IMG/VR virus record: IMGVR_UViG_3300032050_000679
Location: 1 to 26,923 of that record
Length of the DNA stretch: 26,923 bases
Direction: 5' to 3' (one strand)
From: a virus
Under the pieces are notes generated by a model, which saw only the letters and a list, made by a program, of their open reading frames with translations, ran no database searches and had not been told where the DNA came from. Positions 1 to 5,675 of the stretch are shown here, piece after piece (the first letter of the stretch is position 1; the number at the start of each line of letters is the position of its first letter). Both the position numbers and the translations under genes were made by a program.

Positions 1-34
1 CCCCACGACACGGGGCCAAGACAAGGAGGGCGGT

Positions 35-340
35 ATGTACGACATGATGGCCATCGACCTACCGCTCTGGGCGGCGGCCCGACGGAACGACCCGCCGACG
101 AGCAAGGCGGCGGGCCGGAACTCGCGGCGGTTCGCCAGCGGTCACTGCCGGAGGATCCTGGACGCCCTGGCGATCGGGCCCGGGACGAAGGACGAAATAG
201 CGGCCCGGTGTGGGCTGACGGAGCAGCAGGTCGCCCGGCGGATGCACGAGCTCGTCGGCGGCGGCCTGGTGCTCGAGGTCGGCGAGGCGGTCTCGCCGAC
301 GGGGAATCGGGAGACGGTTTATAGGATCGGAAACACATAG
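35..340 (+). CDS. small winged-helix DNA-binding protein (phage early region)
   Basis: A 101-residue basic protein. Residues about 37-95 read as a winged helix-turn-helix: a first helix (CRRILDALAIG), a turn, a recognition-type segment (TKDEIAARCGLTEQQVARRMHEL) and a wing ending near the C-terminus (ETVYRIG). This layout is common in small phage proteins encoded beside replication genes. The start is supported by an AAGGAGG ribosome site at 23-29, six bases before the ATG. The stop lies just upstream of the ParB-like gene, whose own ribosome site overlaps it. It probably binds DNA as a regulator or replication accessory protein. Target and role cannot be read from the sequence. Confidence 0.75.
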   Translation: MYDMMAIDLPLWAAARRNDPPTSKAAGRNSRRFASGHCRRILDALAIGPGTKDEIAARCGLTEQQVARRMHELVGGGLVLEVGEAVSPTGNRETVYRIGNT

Positions 341-349
341 GAGCAGAAA

Positions 350-1138
350 ATGCGACTTCTGAAGACTGAGAACAGAAAGATCAACGTCGACCAGTTGAAC
401 ATTTCGGACGCTTACCAGCGTACGATCGTTTCGGCTCGCGTGAACAGGATCGCGAAGAACCTCGATCAAGACGCCTTTGGATCGCTCACTGTCGGCCAGC
501 GTAGAGACGGATCTCACTACGTTGTCGACGGGATGCAACGGCTGACAGCGGCCCGGAAGCTCGGGATCGCTATGGTCCCCTGCGATGTCTTTCAGTCCGA
601 CGGCCAGGAGCACGAGGCCAGGGTGTTCCGCCTGAAGAACAGGGAGCGGACGAACGTGTCTGCCCTGGCATTGTTCAACGCGCAATTGACGGAAGGCGAT
701 CCGCAGACCATCGAGATAGCAGCAGTCGTAAAGCGGGCCGGGCTGAAACTGCGGCTCCGCGACGAGGGAGGGCAGGGCTGGCCGTACATCAAGGCCGTGA
801 AGGCCTTAGAGCGATCATTCCAGCGTATCGGGCCTGATGGCCTTCAGGCGGCCCTGGCGATTCTGTCTGAAGCGTGGCCTGGAGAAGATGGCGCACTACA
901 GGGAGACATGATCGAAGGTGTGTGCTGGTTCATCAAGAAGCACGAAGGGTTTGATGAACGGCGTCTCATCGACAGGCTGTCAAAAAAGTCGATCACCGGC
1001 GTGATCCGCGCGGCGGACGCAAACTTCAGGCTCGGCAAAGATAGAGACAGCTCATCGTATGGCCGCTCGCTTGCCACTTATGACGCTATCGCGTTCATTT
1101 ACACAAAGGGCCTCCGTCGCAAGAAGGCGGAGGCATAG
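350..1138 (+). CDS. ParB-like (ParB/Srx fold) phage protein
   Basis: A 262-residue protein. The N-terminal 110 residues resemble the ParB/sulfiredoxin nuclease-like fold: an opening strand pair (INVDQLNISDAYQR) and the signature VVDGMQRLTAARKLG at residues 58-72, a variant of the usual V-x-DGxHR box with Met-Gln in place of the common Gln-His. Stand-alone phage versions lack the helix-turn-helix of chromosomal ParB and are often found in early regions; their biochemistry is mostly unknown. An AGGAG ribosome site at 339-343 sits six bases before the ATG. The stop codon abuts the next start (TAG ATG), suggesting coupled translation. Codon choice is less GC-biased than in the structural genes. 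Nuclease or CTPase activity is not demonstrated by sequence alone. Confidence 0.75.
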   Translation: MRLLKTENRKINVDQLNISDAYQRTIVSARVNRIAKNLDQDAFGSLTVGQRRDGSHYVVDGMQRLTAARKLGIAMVPCDVFQSDGQEHEARVFRLKNRERTNVSALALFNAQLTEGDPQTIEIAAVVKRAGLKLRLRDEGGQGWPYIKAVKALERSFQRIGPDGLQAALAILSEAWPGEDGALQGDMIEGVCWFIKKHEGFDERRLIDRLSKKSITGVIRAADANFRLGKDRDSSSYGRSLATYDAIAFIYTKGLRRKKAEA

Positions 1139-2008
1139 ATGGCCGGTGAATGGATCCCATACGACGTATGCCTCCCTCAGAAGCCCGAGGTCCTCGAGCT
1201 CGTCGACGTGACCGGCCTCCCGGCCGACCAGGTCGTCGGGCGGCTCCTCATGCTCTGGGGGTGGGCGGCCCTCAACAGCTCCGACGGGACCGCCAGGATG
1301 TCGCTGCGGCTCCTGTCGAAGGTCTGCGGGGGCGATGAAACCTTCTGGTACGCTGTCGAGAATGTCGGCTGGCTCGTGATCGACGCGGAAGCGGGAATCG
1401 TTGGTATCCCCGGATGGGACGCCAGATTCTCTAAGGCCGCAAAATCACGGGCTTTAGGTGCGGTCCGGCACCAGGTCGACAAGGTCGGGGGCGCTAAGCG
1501 CCCCCAGCCGGGGCGCGCCGCCCCCCCGACCGGGGCGCGTCGCGCCCTAGAGAGAAGAGATAGAGGAGATAGAAGTTCTTCTTCTTCCCCCGTGGATGCT
1601 GCGCAGGGCCAGGAGCAGGCCCCGGACGGCGTCCCGGGCTGGGATACCCTGCGGGCCGCCTGGAAGGCCGGCAAGGGCCGACCCTGGGCACTGCCGGACC
1701 CGCCGGACAAGGCGGCCGACCGGCTCGCGGAGGAGGGCTGGTTCGCGAAGGCCCTGGCGGCGATCGACCGGCTGCCGGCCTGCAAGTTCTTCCGCGACCC
1801 GGTGACGCTCCCCCAGTTCGTGGCGGCCGGGTTCGTCGACAAGATCCTGGGGGGCCAGTTCGACAACCCGCGGGACCAGCGGACGGCCCCTCGGGGCCTG
1901 GACGACCGGCCGCCGGCCCAGGCGTGGAGCGGCGACGACGCCGCGCGGTTCGAGGCGACGAAGCGGGCGATCGCGGCGAAGATCATGCAGGGAGAGCACA
2001 AACCATGA
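1139..2008 (+). CDS. replication initiator / replisome organiser-like protein
   Basis: A 289-residue protein with two ordered parts joined by a low-complexity linker. Residues 1-113 resemble the N-terminal winged-helix domain of phage replication proteins (WIPYDVCLPQKPEVLEL, RLLMLWGWA, GWLVIDAEAGIVGIPGWD), which binds origin DNA in that broad class. Residues about 114-162 are Gly/Pro/Arg-rich, then a run of serines. The C-terminal part (about 165-289, GWDTLRAAWKAGKGRPWALP onward) could contact helicase or loader. The linker DNA carries repeats and an A-rich tract, described separately as a possible origin. The ATG directly follows the previous stop, and its own stop overlaps the next ATG. Assignment rests on architecture and neighbours; no catalytic motif is expected. 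Confidence 0.6.
   Translation: MAGEWIPYDVCLPQKPEVLELVDVTGLPADQVVGRLLMLWGWAALNSSDGTARMSLRLLSKVCGGDETFWYAVENVGWLVIDAEAGIVGIPGWDARFSKAAKSRALGAVRHQVDKVGGAKRPQPGRAAPPTGARRALERRDRGDRSSSSSPVDAAQGQEQAPDGVPGWDTLRAAWKAGKGRPWALPDPPDKAADRLAEEGWFAKALAAIDRLPACKFFRDPVTLPQFVAAGFVDKILGGQFDNPRDQRTAPRGLDDRPPAQAWSGDDAARFEATKRAIAAKIMQGEHKP
1487..1590. other. candidate phage replication origin inside the initiator gene
   Basis: Within the linker-coding part of the initiator-like gene there is a perfect 19-nt palindrome (1487-1505, arms GGGGGCGCT/AGCGCCCCC). It is followed by two copies of CCGGGGCGCG (1508-1517 and 1530-1539, 22 bases apart) and then a purine-rich, A-richer strand at 1551-1576 followed by pyrimidines to 1590. 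Repeats plus an easily melted tract inside the initiator gene is the arrangement of the lambda O gene. That this is the origin is inference; only two short repeats are visible. Confidence 0.35.
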
Positions 2009-2151
2009 CGCAAGACGACGCTACACCGGCGAGCAACGGTACACCTGGCGTGTGTAGTAAACCGGTATGCGGCGAATCGGAACGCCAATCACCGCAAGCC
2101 ATGCGGTGTTCTGCCAGCGAACGCGAAAGATCAGGAGCATCGCATGAGTGA
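2005..2151 (+). CDS. small ORF of unknown function, coupled to the initiator gene
   Basis: A possible 48-residue product starting at an ATG that overlaps the preceding TGA (ATGA), so translation could be coupled. It is polar, rich in Ser, Glu and Arg, and has no recognisable domain. Its opening MTQDDATPAS resembles the short leader peptides encoded by the downstream hairpin repeats (for example MTHDNEEPSA), which suggests it may be a remnant of the same kind of unit. Its last codons run into repeat R1 and overlap the next start at 2144. It may not be a functional protein. Confidence 0.35.
   Translation: MTQDDATPASNGTPGVCSKPVCGESERQSPQAMRCSASERERSGASHE
2090..2108. other. short hairpin upstream of the cassette array
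   Basis: CACCGCA (2090-2096) and TGCGGTG (2102-2108) form a perfect 7-bp stem with a 5-nt loop. GGAAC at 2079-2083 and GTTCT at 2108-2112 flank it, recalling the AGAAC/GTTCT ends of R2-R4. The 9-nt spacers and bulged base of R1-R5 are missing. It could be a degenerate first member of that family or an unrelated hairpin. Confidence 0.3.
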
Positions 2152-2203
2152 TTCAGACAGCACGCAGGACGACGCAGCGATGTCTCCTGCATCGACTGGT
2201 TCT
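2119..2203 (+). repeat. attC-like structured repeat R1
   Basis: Ends are AAC (2120-2122) and GTT (2199-2201). Nine-nt spacers lead to a long stem: CAGGAGCATCGC (2132-2143) pairs with GCGATG-T-CTCCTG (2177-2189), leaving T2183 unpaired. The 33-nt loop starts with the ATG of the next gene (2144), and its AGGAG ribosome site (2133-2137) lies inside the left arm, so folding would hide it. The stem sequence differs completely from R2-R5, while ends, spacers and bulge position are the same. Confidence 0.7.
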
Positions 2204-2509
2204 ACCGCCCACACGCCGGGGCCGTGGACAGTCGCAACTATCGACGATTCATTCGCCGTAGCGACATCTCCCGCCTCTGTCAACGAGAAGATGCACTGTG
2301 TTTGTGTGACCGCAGGGAACAGGTGTTCGCTAACGCTGGCAAACGCTCGCCTCATCGCCGCCGCGCCCGAGTTGCTCGCGGCCCTCAAGCGACAGCAGGC
2401 CAACATTCGGCGATGGCTGGAGACTGGAGTTCCGGCCAATGCGGAGGAGAGTCGGTCGATTTCTGAGCAGATTGACGCGGCGATCAAAGTGGCAGAGGGC
2501 GAAAGGTAG
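2144..2509 (+). CDS. conserved phage hypothetical protein (HTPGPW / NARLIAAAPELL family)
   Basis: A 121-residue protein. The motifs HTPGPWTV (residues about 25-32) and ANARLIAAAPELLAALKR (about 67-84) are typical of a widespread family of small phage and prophage proteins of unknown function. The stretch between them resembles a beta-rich domain and the C-terminus is helical. The start codon lies in the loop of R1, and its ribosome site AGGAG (2133-2137) lies in the R1 stem, so translation could depend on RNA folding. The first ~20 residues are encoded by R1 rather than by the family core. The stop TAG forms part of the AGAAC end of R2, as expected for a mobile gene cassette. Confidence 0.75.
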   Translation: MSDSDSTQDDAAMSPASTGSTAHTPGPWTVATIDDSFAVATSPASVNEKMHCVCVTAGNRCSLTLANARLIAAAPELLAALKRQQANIRRWLETGVPANAEESRSISEQIDAAIKVAEGER

Positions 2510-2593
2510 AACACGCGAGATCAACAGCCGCGAACGAAGGAGGCGGCAACCATGAGCGACGAGAATGAGCGGTCTGTTGCATCGGCTGGTTCT
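2508..2593 (+). repeat. attC-like structured repeat R2
   Basis: AGAAC (2508-2512) pairs with GTTCT (2589-2593). Nine-nt spacers flank the stem CAACAGCCGC (2522-2531) / GCGG-T-CTGTTG (2569-2579), with T2573 bulged. The 37-nt loop holds the AAGGAGG ribosome site and the ATG at 2552. It differs from R3 at only four of 86 positions by my count. Confidence 0.75.
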
Positions 2594-2839
2594 AAGCCTT
2601 GGAAGGGTTCGCAATCTGAGGGGCTGCACGACCTTGGCATGATCGTTGGGCTGGTGTGTAGTGCTACAGAAAGTCTTGCGCTTGCGCACCACATCGCGGA
2701 GGTTGGCGGGCTACTCACAGAGGACAAACTTCAGAGGCTCAAAGAGGCCGAAGTCAAAGCCAGCAGCCTTGGAATAGCCAGTGTGTCGATGGCTCGCGTG
2801 GCAGAACTGCACGAAAAGTCTGTTGGGCGGGTGGATTAG
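2552..2839 (+). CDS. hypothetical protein in the second cassette
   Basis: A 95-residue, largely helical protein with no family I recognise. Residues 1-15 (MSDENERSVASAGSK) come from the R2 repeat. The body after that (about 20-95) contains hydrophobic helix-like segments (DLGMIVGLVCSATESLALAHHIAEVGG) and a charged helix (EDKLQRLKEAEVKASSLG). An AAGGAGG ribosome site lies in the R2 loop before the ATG. The stop codon TAG is the first part of the AGAAC end of R3. Size, position between two nearly identical repeats and lower GC favour an accessory gene acquired as a unit. Confidence 0.6.
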   Translation: MSDENERSVASAGSKPWKGSQSEGLHDLGMIVGLVCSATESLALAHHIAEVGGLLTEDKLQRLKEAEVKASSLGIASVSMARVAELHEKSVGRVD

Positions 2840-2923
2840 AACACGCGAGATCAACAGCCGCGAACGAAGGAGGCGGCGAACATGAACGACGAGAATGAGC
2901 GGTCTGTTGGATCGGCTGGTTCT
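2838..2923 (+). repeat. attC-like structured repeat R3
   Basis: AGAAC (2838-2842) and GTTCT (2919-2923) bracket nine-nt spacers and the stem CAACAGCCGC (2852-2861) / GCGG-T-CTGTTG (2899-2909), T2903 bulged. It is nearly identical to R2, including the AAGGAGG ribosome site in the loop and the ATG at 2882. Two such close copies flanking the 95-residue gene could themselves recombine. Confidence 0.75.
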
Positions 2924-3178
2924 GTGGAGCCGGTTGCTTGGGCGGTGGTTTCTGACAGCAGGGAGGAGATCGACTGCGAGTTCGTCTACCCAGACAAGGC
3001 CACTGCCGGCGACGTTGCGCTGGACATCAACGGCGGCTTAGTCCCGCTTTACCGCCAGCCGCAGGCCACGCTCACCGACGCGGAGCGGGAGGCGATCCAC
3101 TGGGTCATCGGTGACGTAGCCGACATCACCTGGCCTGTGGAGGAGACCCTTCGCGGGCTGCTGGAGCGGCTGAAGTGA
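2882..3178 (+). CDS. small phage/planctomycete-type hypothetical protein (EPVAW...VPLYR)
   Basis: A 98-residue protein. After an R3-encoded leader (residues 1-14), the core begins EPVAWAVVSDSREE and reaches VPLYRQPQATLTDAEREAIHW, a pattern of small accessory proteins in phages and bacterial genomes. The C-terminal helix ends ETLRGLLERLK. Function is unknown. The start ATG and an AAGGAGG ribosome site are in the R3 loop. The last codons are closely repeated, out of context, at about 4753-4785, indicating a second, decayed copy of a related gene. The stop lies three bases before repeat R4. Confidence 0.65.
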   Translation: MNDENERSVGSAGSVEPVAWAVVSDSREEIDCEFVYPDKATAGDVALDINGGLVPLYRQPQATLTDAEREAIHWVIGDVADITWPVEETLRGLLERLK

Positions 3179-3181
3179 CAC

Positions 3182-3266
3182 AGAACGCGCAGGATCAGCG
3201 GCGGCGACGAGGAGACGAACCATGACGCATGACAACGAGGAGCCGTCCGCTGCATCCGCTGGTTCT
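3182..3266 (+). repeat. attC-like structured repeat R4
   Basis: AGAAC (3182-3186) and GTTCT (3262-3266), nine-nt spacers, and the stem CAGCGGCGGC (3196-3205) / GCCG-T-CCGCTG (3242-3252) with T3246 bulged. Both arms changed together relative to R2/R3. The 36-nt loop holds the methyltransferase ATG (3222) and a GGAG ribosome site. Confidence 0.75.
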
Positions 3267-4301
3267 AAACCGTTGACCTTCGGCTCGCTCTTCGCCGGGA
3301 TCGGCGGCTTCGACCTAGGCCTCGAGCGGGCCGGGATGGTGTGCAAATGGCAAGTGGAGATTGATGACTACGCGACGAAGGTGCTGGAAAAGCACTGGCC
3401 TTCCGTGCGTCGATGGAGCGACGTTCGGACGTTTCCACCGGAGGGTGATTGGAATGTCGATGTCATCTGCGGCGGGTTCCCATGCCAAGACATTAGCGTT
3501 GCCGGAAAAGGCGCAGGGCTTGCCGGAGCAAGGTCCGGTCTTTGGTACGAGTTTGCTCGGATCATTCGCACAATACGGCCCCGATGGGTGGTCGTTGAAA
3601 ACGTGCCAGCTCTCACTGCTAGAGGACTCGGAACCGTTCTCGGAGACTTGGCCGAAATCGGGTTTGATGCGGAATGGCACTGCATACCGGCTTGTGCCGT
3701 TGGTGCGCCGCACCGACGAGAACGGATCTGGATTGTGGCGAACGCCATCGGCGCAGGAGCCAGGTATCTCGCCGGAGCGGCTCACGGCTGCGGAGGGCGA
3801 AACTCTGGGCGGCGACTGCCGCCACTACGACAAGCACACGGGCCGGCTGGCACAAATCGGGCTAACTCAGCAAGTGCAACTGCGGACGCAGTGGCCGACG
3901 CCATCGGCCAGCGGGATGCCATGCGAAGGGACGGTTCGCCTTGCGAGAAAGGCGTGGCTCGACGGGGCCGCAACGCTAGAGGAAGCAAGCGCGATTGCGG
4001 GTCGGGATGTTCGGGCGAAGCAGGGCAAGGTGGCTGCGATGTGGCCGACGCCAACAGCTTGCCAGGGACACAACAACAGCGCGATGAACAGTGGCAGCGG
4101 AGGACGGGAGTTGCTACAGAAGAAGGCGGCTTCGCCGGAGGAAGCGAGCCAGATGGCTGGTGGGAAACTGAACCCGACGTGGGTCGAGTGGCTCATGGGG
4201 TTCCCGCTCGGGTGGACCGACTGCGGTGCCTCGGCAACGCGGTCGTCCCGCAAGTCGTCGAAGTGATCGGGCGGGCGATTGTGGCGAGGGAGAGTGTTTA
4301 G
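3222..4301 (+). CDS. DNA (cytosine-5-)-methyltransferase
   Basis: A 359-residue C5 DNA methyltransferase, which transfers a methyl group from S-adenosylmethionine to cytosine in a specific site. Motif I is LFAGIGGFDLG (residues 23-33). Motif IV is GGFPCQDIS with catalytic Cys88. Motif VI is ENVPAL with Glu126. Motif VIII is HRRERIWIVAN (164-174). A long variable stretch should hold target recognition, and the C-terminal motif X region is LGNAVVPQ near 337-344. All key residues are present, so it is probably active, likely protecting phage DNA from restriction. No cognate nuclease is visible. The N-terminal 15 residues come from R4, and the stop forms part of the R5 end. A second reading frame overlaps most of it. 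Specificity cannot be read. Confidence 0.93.
   Translation: MTHDNEEPSAASAGSKPLTFGSLFAGIGGFDLGLERAGMVCKWQVEIDDYATKVLEKHWPSVRRWSDVRTFPPEGDWNVDVICGGFPCQDISVAGKGAGLAGARSGLWYEFARIIRTIRPRWVVVENVPALTARGLGTVLGDLAEIGFDAEWHCIPACAVGAPHRRERIWIVANAIGAGARYLAGAAHGCGGRNSGRRLPPLRQAHGPAGTNRANSASATADAVADAIGQRDAMRRDGSPCEKGVARRGRNARGSKRDCGSGCSGEAGQGGCDVADANSLPGTQQQRDEQWQRRTGVATEEGGFAGGSEPDGWWETEPDVGRVAHGVPARVDRLRCLGNAVVPQVVEVIGRAIVARESV
3454..4266 (+). CDS. overlapping gene in another frame of the methyltransferase
   Basis: A 270-residue reading frame lies wholly inside the methyltransferase gene in another frame, yet reads like a protein family I recognise from phages. Conserved-looking blocks are GSFAQYGPDGWSLKTCQLSL, EPFSETWPKSGLMRNGTAYR, SGLWRTPSA, two WPTPT/WPTPS motifs, and LNPTWVEWLMGFPLGWTDC near the C-terminus. 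The last block shares DNA with the methyltransferase motif IX-X region. A start at 3454 is favoured by GGAGGG at 3440-3445, eight bases upstream; in-frame starts exist further upstream. Its function is unknown to me. The alternative is that the blocks are forced by conservation of the methyltransferase frame. Confidence 0.55.
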   Translation: MSMSSAAGSHAKTLALPEKAQGLPEQGPVFGTSLLGSFAQYGPDGWSLKTCQLSLLEDSEPFSETWPKSGLMRNGTAYRLVPLVRRTDENGSGLWRTPSAQEPGISPERLTAAEGETLGGDCRHYDKHTGRLAQIGLTQQVQLRTQWPTPSASGMPCEGTVRLARKAWLDGAATLEEASAIAGRDVRAKQGKVAAMWPTPTACQGHNNSAMNSGSGGRELLQKKAASPEEASQMAGGKLNPTWVEWLMGFPLGWTDCGASATRSSRKSSK

Positions 4302-4353
4302 AACACGCAGGATCAGCGGCGGCTCCGCCGTCCGCTGCATCCGCTGGTTATGC
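4300..4353 (+). repeat. attC-like structured repeat R5 (short-loop form)
   Basis: AAC (4302-4304) and GTT (4347-4349), nine-nt spacers, and the same stem as R4, CAGCGGCGGC (4314-4323) / GCCG-T-CCGCTG (4327-4337), with T4331 bulged. The loop is only TCC, so there is no start codon inside. The right end is GTTATGC, a sequence seen at right ends of genuine attC sites. The methyltransferase stop TAG overlaps its left end. Confidence 0.75.
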
Positions 4354-4383
4354 TAGAGCGACAAACAGAAAGCATGGTGAAGC

Positions 4384-4650
4384 ATGGAAGAGAAGCCAAA
4401 GTACGACACGTTCGCACACCTGCCGGAAATCTCCGGTGCCTGCCTACGGGTGATGGTCTTGGACGATCCAAAATCTGGCATCGACACGCTCCAGCCCTAC
4501 GTTCGCTTCCGCGTTCAGGAAGCGGCCGACATGCTTGACGAGTGTGCGAAGCGGCTGGCGGCTTTGGAGAAGTACGTTGAGTTGGTGCAGGCCGCTGCGG
4601 GCAAAGCGTTCGCAGACCTCGCGGAAGAGTTTGCCGAGTCGCGTGAATGA
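4384..4650 (+). CDS. hypothetical helical protein in the last cassette
   Basis: An 88-residue acidic protein with no family I recognise. The second half is strongly helical and could form a coiled coil (RVQEAADMLDECAKRLAALEKYVELVQAA, about 44-72). I chose the ATG at 4384. An ATG at 4350 inside R5 is in another frame, and the ribosome site here is weak (GGTGAAG). The gene is bracketed by CTGGTTATGC (4344-4353) and its exact inverse GCATAACCAG (4659-4668), supporting a gene-plus-site unit following R5. Confidence 0.55.
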   Translation: MEEKPKYDTFAHLPEISGACLRVMVLDDPKSGIDTLQPYVRFRVQEAADMLDECAKRLAALEKYVELVQAAAGKAFADLAEEFAESRE

Positions 4651-4658
4651 AGGCAGGA

Positions 4659-4668
4659 GCATAACCAG
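4659..4668. repeat. inverted copy of the R5 right end
   Basis: GCATAACCAG is the exact reverse complement of CTGGTTATGC at the right end of R5 (4344-4353). It follows the stop of the 88-residue gene by eight bases, where the left end of a sixth attC-like site would be expected. The rest of such a site (stem, right GTT end) is not recognisable here. Confidence 0.5.
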
Positions 4669-4740
4669 TGTTTCTCTGGAACTTGATAACACGCCGTCTC
4701 GCCGTCAAATCGTCGCCGCGCGGCCGCGAAACGAGGAGTC

Positions 4741-4785
4741 GTGCGTGATAACACCCTGCGCGGCCTGCTGGAGCGGATGAAGTGA
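4741..4785 (+). pseudogene. remnant of a cassette gene ending (TLRGLLERMK)
   Basis: Read in frame to the TGA at 4783-4785, this encodes VRDNTLRGLLERMK, closely matching the end of the 98-residue gene (ETLRGLLERLK, to 3178) in both protein and DNA. A GTG at 4741 with GAGGAG just upstream could start a 14-codon peptide. The terminal TGA overlaps the GTG start of the next gene. It most likely is the leftover tail of a lost cassette, perhaps kept because it delivers ribosomes to the next gene. Confidence 0.5.
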
Positions 4786-5174
4786 CCGACGACTGCGGCG
4801 ACCTCGACCCGTACCTCGCGGACCTGCTCGCCTTCAAGGGATCGGCGTCGACTCGCGACCATGTCGGCATGGACGCGATCCCGATCACGATGGAGCAGCT
4901 CGCCCGCGAGGCCGGGAAGTGGTTCGCCGGCCTGACGCTGCCCGAGGTGCCTGCGAAGCTCTGGCTCGACGCCCACGCGGCGACCGGGCAGATCTACCTG
5001 CGGGCGACGTTCGACCCCAAGGGCATGACGACGAAGGCCCGGATCCGCCTCCAGGGCCTCGCGGTGGCTCTCGACGGCCTGTACGGGACCGAGCTTATCA
5101 CGGTGGCCTACCCGGAGGATCACACCTGGGAGCAGATCGACGACATGAACCGGGCGTTGAACCGGGTCGCGTAG
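4782..5174 (+). CDS. hypothetical protein, alpha/beta, upstream of the RusA gene
   Basis: A 130-residue protein if the GTG at 4782 is used, which overlaps the preceding TGA (GTGA). Shorter versions from ATG at 4861 or 4870 are possible, and the start is uncertain. The body (MEQLAREAGKWFAGLTLPEVPAKLW, then IYLRATFDPKGMTTKARIRL) suggests a small mixed alpha/beta domain, but I do not recognise a family. Composition is again high-GC like the phage core, so the accessory segment ends just upstream. Position before the resolvase gene suggests an early-region role. Confidence 0.6.
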   Translation: MTDDCGDLDPYLADLLAFKGSASTRDHVGMDAIPITMEQLAREAGKWFAGLTLPEVPAKLWLDAHAATGQIYLRATFDPKGMTTKARIRLQGLAVALDGLYGTELITVAYPEDHTWEQIDDMNRALNRVA

Positions 5175-5225
5175 CGGTCGCTCGGGGCATGGATTCAGCC
5201 TGCCGGCGGGCGACGCTGGCAGGGC

Positions 5226-5675
5226 ATGGAAGCCCACGAGATCACGTTCGAAGTCCCCGGCCAGCCGGTCCCACAGCCCCGCCACCGCGTCAGTACCCGC
5301 GGCGGCTTCGCACGGGCTTACATTCCCAAGGGCCACGCGATCCACGCCTACCGCGAGGCGGTCCAACTGCTGGCGACGACCAACGGATGGCGGGAAGGAC
5401 CGGCGGCGGGCCCCGTGGCGGTCGAAATCGACTGTTACCTCGAGCGGCCTGCCAGCCACGTCACGAAGGCCGGCGAGGTCCGCTCGTCGGCCCCGACCTA
5501 CCCGGGCCGATCGGATGTCGACAACCTGGCGAAGGCCGTCCTCGACTCGATCACCGACGCGGGGACGCTCTGGGCCGACGACGACCAGGTCGTCGACCTT
5601 CACGTCCGCAAGCACTACGCCAGGCCCCAGGCGGGCGGCCGGACGATCGTCACCGTCCGGAGGCTGCCGCCGTGA
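5226..5675 (+). CDS. rusA: RusA-family Holliday junction resolvase
   Basis: A 149-residue protein matching the RusA family in length and motifs: PGQPVPQPRHR (residues 11-21) near the start, then SDVDNLAKAVLDSIT (96-110) and LWADDDQVV (115-123). Asp97, Asp99 and the acidic cluster 118-120 are candidates for the metal-binding residues that cleave four-way junctions in this family. In phages, RusA proteins resolve recombination or replication intermediates before packaging. The ATG is preceded only by a modest purine stretch. The stop overlaps the GTG start of the next gene (GTGA), so the two are probably translationally coupled. Confidence 0.9.
   Translation: MEAHEITFEVPGQPVPQPRHRVSTRGGFARAYIPKGHAIHAYREAVQLLATTNGWREGPAAGPVAVEIDCYLERPASHVTKAGEVRSSAPTYPGRSDVDNLAKAVLDSITDAGTLWADDDQVVDLHVRKHYARPQAGGRTIVTVRRLPP

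Noticed and set aside
2119-4353. CRISPR array interpretation of the R1-R5 repeats
   Set aside because: Repeats are 54-86 bp with variable stem sequences, spacing is 330-1085 bp with open reading frames between them, and no cas gene is present.
4350-4538. Alternative frame starting at the ATG inside GTTATGC of R5
   Set aside because: The product is short and Arg/His-rich without a sensible ribosome site, and it overlaps the better-looking 88-residue gene.
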